This document shows positions 8,202 to 11,313 of a stretch of 11,313 nt of DNA, one piece after another (within the stretch, counting starts at the first letter, position 1; the number at the start of each line of letters is the position of its first letter). The notes beneath the pieces were generated by a model. It saw only the letters and a list, made by a program, of their open reading frames with translations, was not told where the DNA came from and ran no database searches. Source of the stretch: Hamiltosporidium magnivora (taxonomy: Eukaryota; Microsporidia; Dubosqiidae). The translations under genes were made by a program, and so were the position numbers. The stretch lies in contig PITI01000515.1 of NCBI GenBank assembly GCA_004325065.1, positions 1 through 11,313 of the forward strand. Direction: 5' to 3'.

Positions 8202-8244
8202 GGTATATGTCCGCTTTTACAGAAAGCGGTTTAAAAAATATACC
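8202..8244 (+). ncRNA. Candidate structured RNA hairpin
   Basis: An outer stem pairs ggtatat (8202-8208) with atatacc (8238-8244), and an inner seven-base stem pairs ccgcttt (8211-8217) with aaagcgg (8223-8229) around the loop tacag. Two unpaired bases lie on the 5' side and eight on the 3' side between the stems. Together with the inverted repeat at 8137-8192, this gives two hairpins within 110 bases of otherwise flat AT-rich spacer. Its sequence (cgcttttacag) faintly recalls the U5 snRNA loop, but no Sm site with a following stem was found. The strand is a guess, and no RNA family is assigned. Confidence 0.25.
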
Positions 8245-8388
8245 ACTATAATATGCAAAGATTCCTTTAATTTCTTGTTAAAACCTCTTATTTTTTATTC
8301 TGTAAGACAAGGGGTGATTTCCACGTCACGTCCTTAATTTGTGAGATATTTCTTTTATTTTTCGATTTTTTCTTTTAATTTGTTATAA

Positions 8389-8586
8389 TTGGGGTATAGA
8401 ATTAGTACTTATAGAACTATTGGGGGATCATATTTCATAAAGAAATGGAAAAATGTATCATACCATGATTTCCCATCCTATTGTCAAGCCGATGGTTCTT
8501 CATGTGGTATTCCTTCTCCTCCAGTAAAAAAAGATTTCGCAAATTATTTTGATCTGCTCGAATTACATAAAAATATCGTTAGCTAG
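8389..8586 (+). pseudogene. Orphan 65-codon frame without an ATG
   Basis: The frame follows a TAA and runs 65 codons to a TAG at 8584-8586. It contains no methionine codon, so any start would have to be TTG at 8389, next to GGGG. The peptide is varied (YRTIGGSYFIKKW, YCQADGSSCGIPSPP) and unlike the Lys/Asn/Ile-only shadow frames, and the DNA is richer in GC than its surroundings. It may be the last part of a decayed gene whose upstream portion was lost. I found no matching frame upstream and recognise no family. Chance remains possible. Confidence 0.25.
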
Positions 8587-9311
8587 ACGCACGACAGAAA
8601 CAATAAAATGTAAATAAAAAAAATCTTTTTTTTGGTATAAGAAAATACACTAGAAATTATTTTTAAGCAAAAAATACTCCATTAATTTCGTAGAATAACC
8701 ATGTCTACAAATACCTGGCAAAATGTAGGGTTCACAAAAATCTATACGCATATTGAATTTCAAAAGTAAAAAAAATAAATTACAAAGTCTGAAAGATTTT
8801 ATTGCACCAAATGTAATACTAAAAAATTATTTTCTGCGATCTTTTAACATATGATATTTGATATTAACTATCACTTACGAGTACCGTAACTGTAAACAGG
8901 ATTATTCTTATAGTTTATTAAGCAATTCAGAAGTTCCTAGTAAATAATTGGATAATGGTTTGCGATATTATAAGAATATCGTAACTTCCTAGATCAGAAT
9001 TCGTAGATAAATATACATGAGATTAAGTTGAGAAATAGGCACAAGCTTTAACAAATTTTACGCCTTAAAAAATCTAAAAATGCATCAACAAGACTAGTAG
9101 CATTTTCTACATCGTGAAATACTAATAAAACAAATCTTGTACCACAAAAATTATTTTCAAAACCAAATAAAAGCCTGAAGGATAAATCTTAAAACAATTT
9201 AAGAAGAGGCTAACTATAAAATTATATAACGAAATATAATAAAAACTCTACTATAAAATTTTAATTACGGAAAAAAATAACTTGGGCATATTTTGAATGT
9301 TCTGAACGGCT

Positions 9312-9329
9312 GAATAAAGCGAATAAAGC
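9312..9329. repeat. Tandem duplication of nine bases
   Basis: gaataaagc is present twice in a row, at 9312-9320 and 9321-9329. It is probably replication slippage in spacer DNA. Confidence 0.55.
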
Positions 9330-9372
9330 CCCATAATGAAATATTTTTCTACTGTATCAAGAATCTAATCTA

Positions 9373-9392
9373 TTTTTTTTTTTTGGGGGGGG
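9373..9392. repeat. T12 followed directly by G8
   Basis: Twelve T (9373-9384) are followed immediately by eight G (9385-9392). No other G- or C-run of this length exists in the window. It could be a true homopolymer junction or an error of sequencing or assembly. Confidence 0.7.
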
Positions 9393-9898
9393 CAGAAAAG
9401 CAGTCTCCTTATTACAACAAATCCAATAAAGAGGTATATAATCGAACAAGTACAATAGAAAATGCTTGAAAACACCATACTTGACGGCATAGGGATGTTT
9501 TTAGATACCTAGAACTTGATTTCCTGAATAATTATTAATTCAATCTATAAGAAAATGCGGAATGATCCGGTCTAGTAAATCTTGAAGATTAGTGAGCGAA
9601 GAAAATTTAGCCGGCTGAATAGAAATTCTTTCGAAAACCAGAAAAATAGGCACAATATATTCATTTTAGATAAGAGGATAAACAAGATAACTTTCCTTGG
9701 TGTTGATAGAACATTGTAAAAAGCATTTTAAACGTTCGAATTTCAGAAACTACGAAACTAAATCTAGTATCAATTAATTAAGTTCTATGTATTAATTATT
9801 TATCTATAATATTTTATGGAAAGACATGAAACGAGGTCCTACCTAAAAACATAAATGTATTATAAAATTTTTAAAACATATAAATTTGGAAAATACAA

Positions 9899-10096
9899 TT
9901 AAACCAAGTGTGCACGAGGAGATGATCGAAATGATTTATATGATCTTAAATAAAATTTAAGTGGATAGAAAATTCCTTTAATAATGTAAACTAAACATAA
10001 ATGAATTAAAAAGGATTCGAAAGGAGGCAATAAAGAATGTATCATTTTAGCATATTGAGTAAAAGAAAAAGGTTTCAGACAGATAAAACCAACCAT
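9899..10096 (-). CDS. Possible 65-residue hydrophobic protein
   Basis: A minus-strand frame starts with ATG at 10094-10096 and ends with TAA at 9899-9901. The peptide is hydrophobic in the middle (FLIHLCLVYIIKGIFYPL, one possible membrane segment) and basic at the end. There is no CCC or GGG signal before it and no recognised family. It lies opposite a purine-rich plus strand, which by itself favours hydrophobic minus-strand frames with few stops, so a chance frame is the more likely reading. Confidence 0.12.
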   Translation of the reverse strand: MVGFICLKPFSFTQYAKMIHSLLPPFESFLIHLCLVYIIKGIFYPLKFYLRSYKSFRSSPRAHLV

Positions 10097-10334
10097 ATTC
10101 TATATATAATTTAGAATGAAGAAAACACACACGAGTAGCTCAAAAAAGAATAGTAAGGGCTAGATGTATGTGAGATATAAATAAAGCAGTTGAACGCGCA
10201 GGAGAGATATAAAAGCTAAAAAAGCATTTTTAATAATCCAGAGTTTTCATAGATTGATTTCAGAAAAATAATAATATTTTAAATGCTTCTTATTTTATTT
10301 ATTGGTAAATATTGTTTTCTGTAAGCAATAATTA

Positions 10335-10481
10335 TTAGATTACGTTAATCTCCTCCATCTTCAAAAAGCTTCCGTGCCTCCAGCAAGCACCGTCCTCGGT
10401 TTTTTGTAGATTTATATTTCCCCATATTAATAATTCTTTTAAAAAACATCCTTGTTCTAACTTAGATATTCCTGTAACCAT
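10335..10481 (-). CDS. Possible 48-residue protein or gene remnant
   Basis: A minus-strand frame starts with ATG at 10479-10481, directly after TTTTAG, and stops at 10335-10337. It covers a local GC-rich patch (10350-10400) in very AT-rich DNA. The peptide includes EDGACWRHGSFLKMEE. The pattern of Trp and Cys followed by GSF faintly recalls the N-terminal region of Merlin-type transposases, which are common in microsporidia, but the match is far too short to assign. The overlapping minus frame (10345-10425, MGKYKSTKNRGRCLLEARKL) is also open, so the reading frame is uncertain. Confidence 0.2.
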   Translation of the reverse strand: MVTGISKLEQGCFLKELLIWGNINLQKTEDGACWRHGSFLKMEEINVI

Positions 10482-10918
10482 CTAAAATCAATAATCGTTG
10501 AAATAAAAGAAATGGGGTTTCTAATTTTAAGCTAACCCCTTTAAAAGGCACAAATAGTTACATATTTCAATTTCTCTCCAAATTAGCTGTAAATTTTATA
10601 CCAATATCTTACTTAACATTAAAAAATTGCCAAAAATTTATTTTTTAAAAAAATAAATCCAAATACAGTTTATTATGCCATCATGATCATTTGGATATTA
10701 ACTTAGTTATTTTTGATTACAAACTTTTTAATCGTCTAAATTAAAAGAGTGATTAAAATTCTATAAACATCTCAAGAGTCAAAATTAGCACTTTTATCTT
10801 TCAACTTTAGCAACTTCAAATCAAACTTTATCTTTAAAAGGTAAAATAAATAAAACACTTTAATTTTTATTTATCATACATTTATTAATTAATTCTGGGT
10901 TAAAGTAATTTTACCATT
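10482..10918. other. AT-rich spacer before the right-edge gene end
   Basis: No frame or RNA gene is supported here. A small inverted repeat lies at 10514-10539. The rest is low-complexity A/T sequence. Confidence 0.5.
10514..10539. repeat. Six-bp hairpin between convergent weak frames
   Basis: ggggtt at 10514-10519 pairs with aacccc at 10534-10539 across a 14-base loop. It lies about 30 bases upstream of the 10335-10481 minus-strand frame. G/C clusters are rare here, so it stands out, but no role is shown. Confidence 0.4.
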
Positions 10919-11047
10919 TTATATGTTTTCTTCTACCTCTTTAACCACTTTTGTCTCTTCTTCCAAATCCAACTCTTTATTTATGTTATTGGTCGGTTCC
11001 TCTATAGTGTGTCCTCCTTGTGAAATAGAGAATACTTTATTTTTTAG
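10919..11047 (-). pseudogene. Out-of-frame acidic tail of the right-edge gene
   Basis: Directly after the stop at 11044-11046, another minus-strand frame is open for 42 codons to a TAA at 10919-10921. It reads IEEPTNNINKELDLEEETK and then KVVKEV-type acidic and hydrophobic residues. The acidic character continues that of the upstream frame (PLKEEKREEDD). The degenerate copy at 404-490 has a similar acidic end, so this tail was probably part of the ancestral protein. Joining it needs a one-base change within about 11045-11048, because the tail frame has its own stop just before. The right-edge copy may therefore also be damaged, or it may now simply end earlier. Confidence 0.45.
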
Positions 11048-11313
11048 TTAAAATTTTTTGCATCATCTTCCTCTCTCTTCTCTTCTTTTAAAGGGGGTAT
11101 TGGTTCCTCATGCATCTCTGCTCTCATAATAACACCCATTGACGCTCTCTCCCAGCTCTCTTCGGCATTTAGTCCTGACTCAAGTCCTCTTCGTCGATCA
11201 AAGGAAATTGTTTCGACTGTCTTCTTACGTACTATAGACTGAATGTATGCCTCTACATTCATGGGTATTTCTAGTCTTTTAAGATGAGATTTATGGTATT
11301 TTGTCACAATACC
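11044..11313 (-). CDS. 3' part of an unrecognised gene entering from the right
   Basis: The minus-strand frame is open from the window edge to a TAA at 11044-11046, giving 89 codons with no required start inside the window, so the gene's beginning lies outside. The visible part is charged: HLKRLEIPMNVEAYIQS, KKTVETISFDRRRGLES, then NAEESWERASMG, and an acidic end (KEEKREEDD). GC content is well above the spacers. No domain was recognised. A decayed copy of the same region sits at 404-690, so this belongs to a multicopy family, possibly a mobile element or an expanded lineage-specific family. The acidic tail continues out of frame in 10919-11047. Confidence 0.55.
   Translation of the reverse strand, partial: GIVTKYHKSHLKRLEIPMNVEAYIQSIVRKKTVETISFDRRRGLESGLNAEESWERASMGVIMRAEMHEEPIPPLKEEKREEDDAKNFN
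11131..11170 (-). repeat. Right copy of the 40-base dispersed direct repeat
   Basis: This is the counterpart of 612-650, with three mismatches in the 30-base core (11141-11170) and one extra base. It lies inside the open frame at the right edge. Confidence 0.75.

Larger units (their letters stand above)
8587..10334. other. Spacer, purine-rich on the plus strand, possible relics
   Basis: About 1.7 kb lies here without a supported gene. The plus strand is visibly rich in A and G, particularly at 9540-9720 and 10000-10230. Short plus-strand frames broken by stops occur there, for example 9579-9719 (ending NKITFLGVDRTL, no ATG) and codons near 10130-10200 that read THTRVAQ-like basic peptide between stops. 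These may be remnants of a mobile element or gene, but nothing was recognised. A T12G8 tract and a short tandem repeat are listed separately. Confidence 0.35.

Noticed and set aside
8211..8235. RNase P conserved region or U5 loop suggested by cgcttttacagaaagcgg
   Set aside because: The partner regions expected for RNase P are missing at the right distance, and no Sm site plus 3' stem follows as in U5. Short resemblance only.
5779..10334. CRISPR array or large tandem repeat in the long spacer
   Set aside because: No regularly spaced repeats of adequate length were seen, only short slippage duplications; the host also appears eukaryotic.

Overview
The window looks like chromosomal DNA from a microsporidian with a large, very AT-rich and gene-poor genome. 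Three things point there. The two best genes are compact, intronless and eukaryotic (an E2F transcription factor and an actin-related protein). Both have the microsporidian CCC start-site signal: CCCaCCC ends five bases before the E2F ATG, and CCC directly abuts the ATG of the actin-related protein. Long AT-rich spacers and decayed gene remnants fill most of the rest. The lineage is inferred; no rRNA or tRNA is present to confirm it.

Layout. 1-790 holds decayed coding sequence on the minus strand, including a degenerate second copy of the gene end found at the right edge. 1008-2414 (+) is a gene for an unrecognised Lys/Asn-rich protein whose N-terminus looks like a signal peptide. It is broken by two single-base frame changes in or next to A-runs, which cancel each other. 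2415-3856 is spacer. 3857-4555 (+) is an E2F-family protein and 4945-5778 (+) is a divergent actin-related protein; these are the only two genes called with real confidence. 5779-10334 is about 4.5 kb of spacer with weak short frames, two consecutive hairpins at 8137-8244, an orphan frame at 8389-8586 and an odd T12G8 tract. 10335-10481 (-) is a very short frame. 10919-11313 (-) is the 3' part of an unrecognised gene that enters from beyond the right edge; its acidic tail has slipped out of frame.

How the genes relate. E2F and the actin-related protein lie head-to-tail with a 389-base spacer, and each has its own start signal and an ATTAAA overlapping its stop codon, so they are probably separate transcription units. 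The E2F has the DNA-binding and dimerisation halves of the family but stops where animal E2Fs carry the Rb-binding tail. The actin-related protein keeps the C-terminal actin signature but not the nucleotide-binding motifs. The broken secreted-protein gene and the repeated gene end at both edges suggest a stretch of expanding and decaying lineage-specific families or mobile elements around two conserved genes. No CRISPR array, tRNA, rRNA or recognisable complete transposase was seen.
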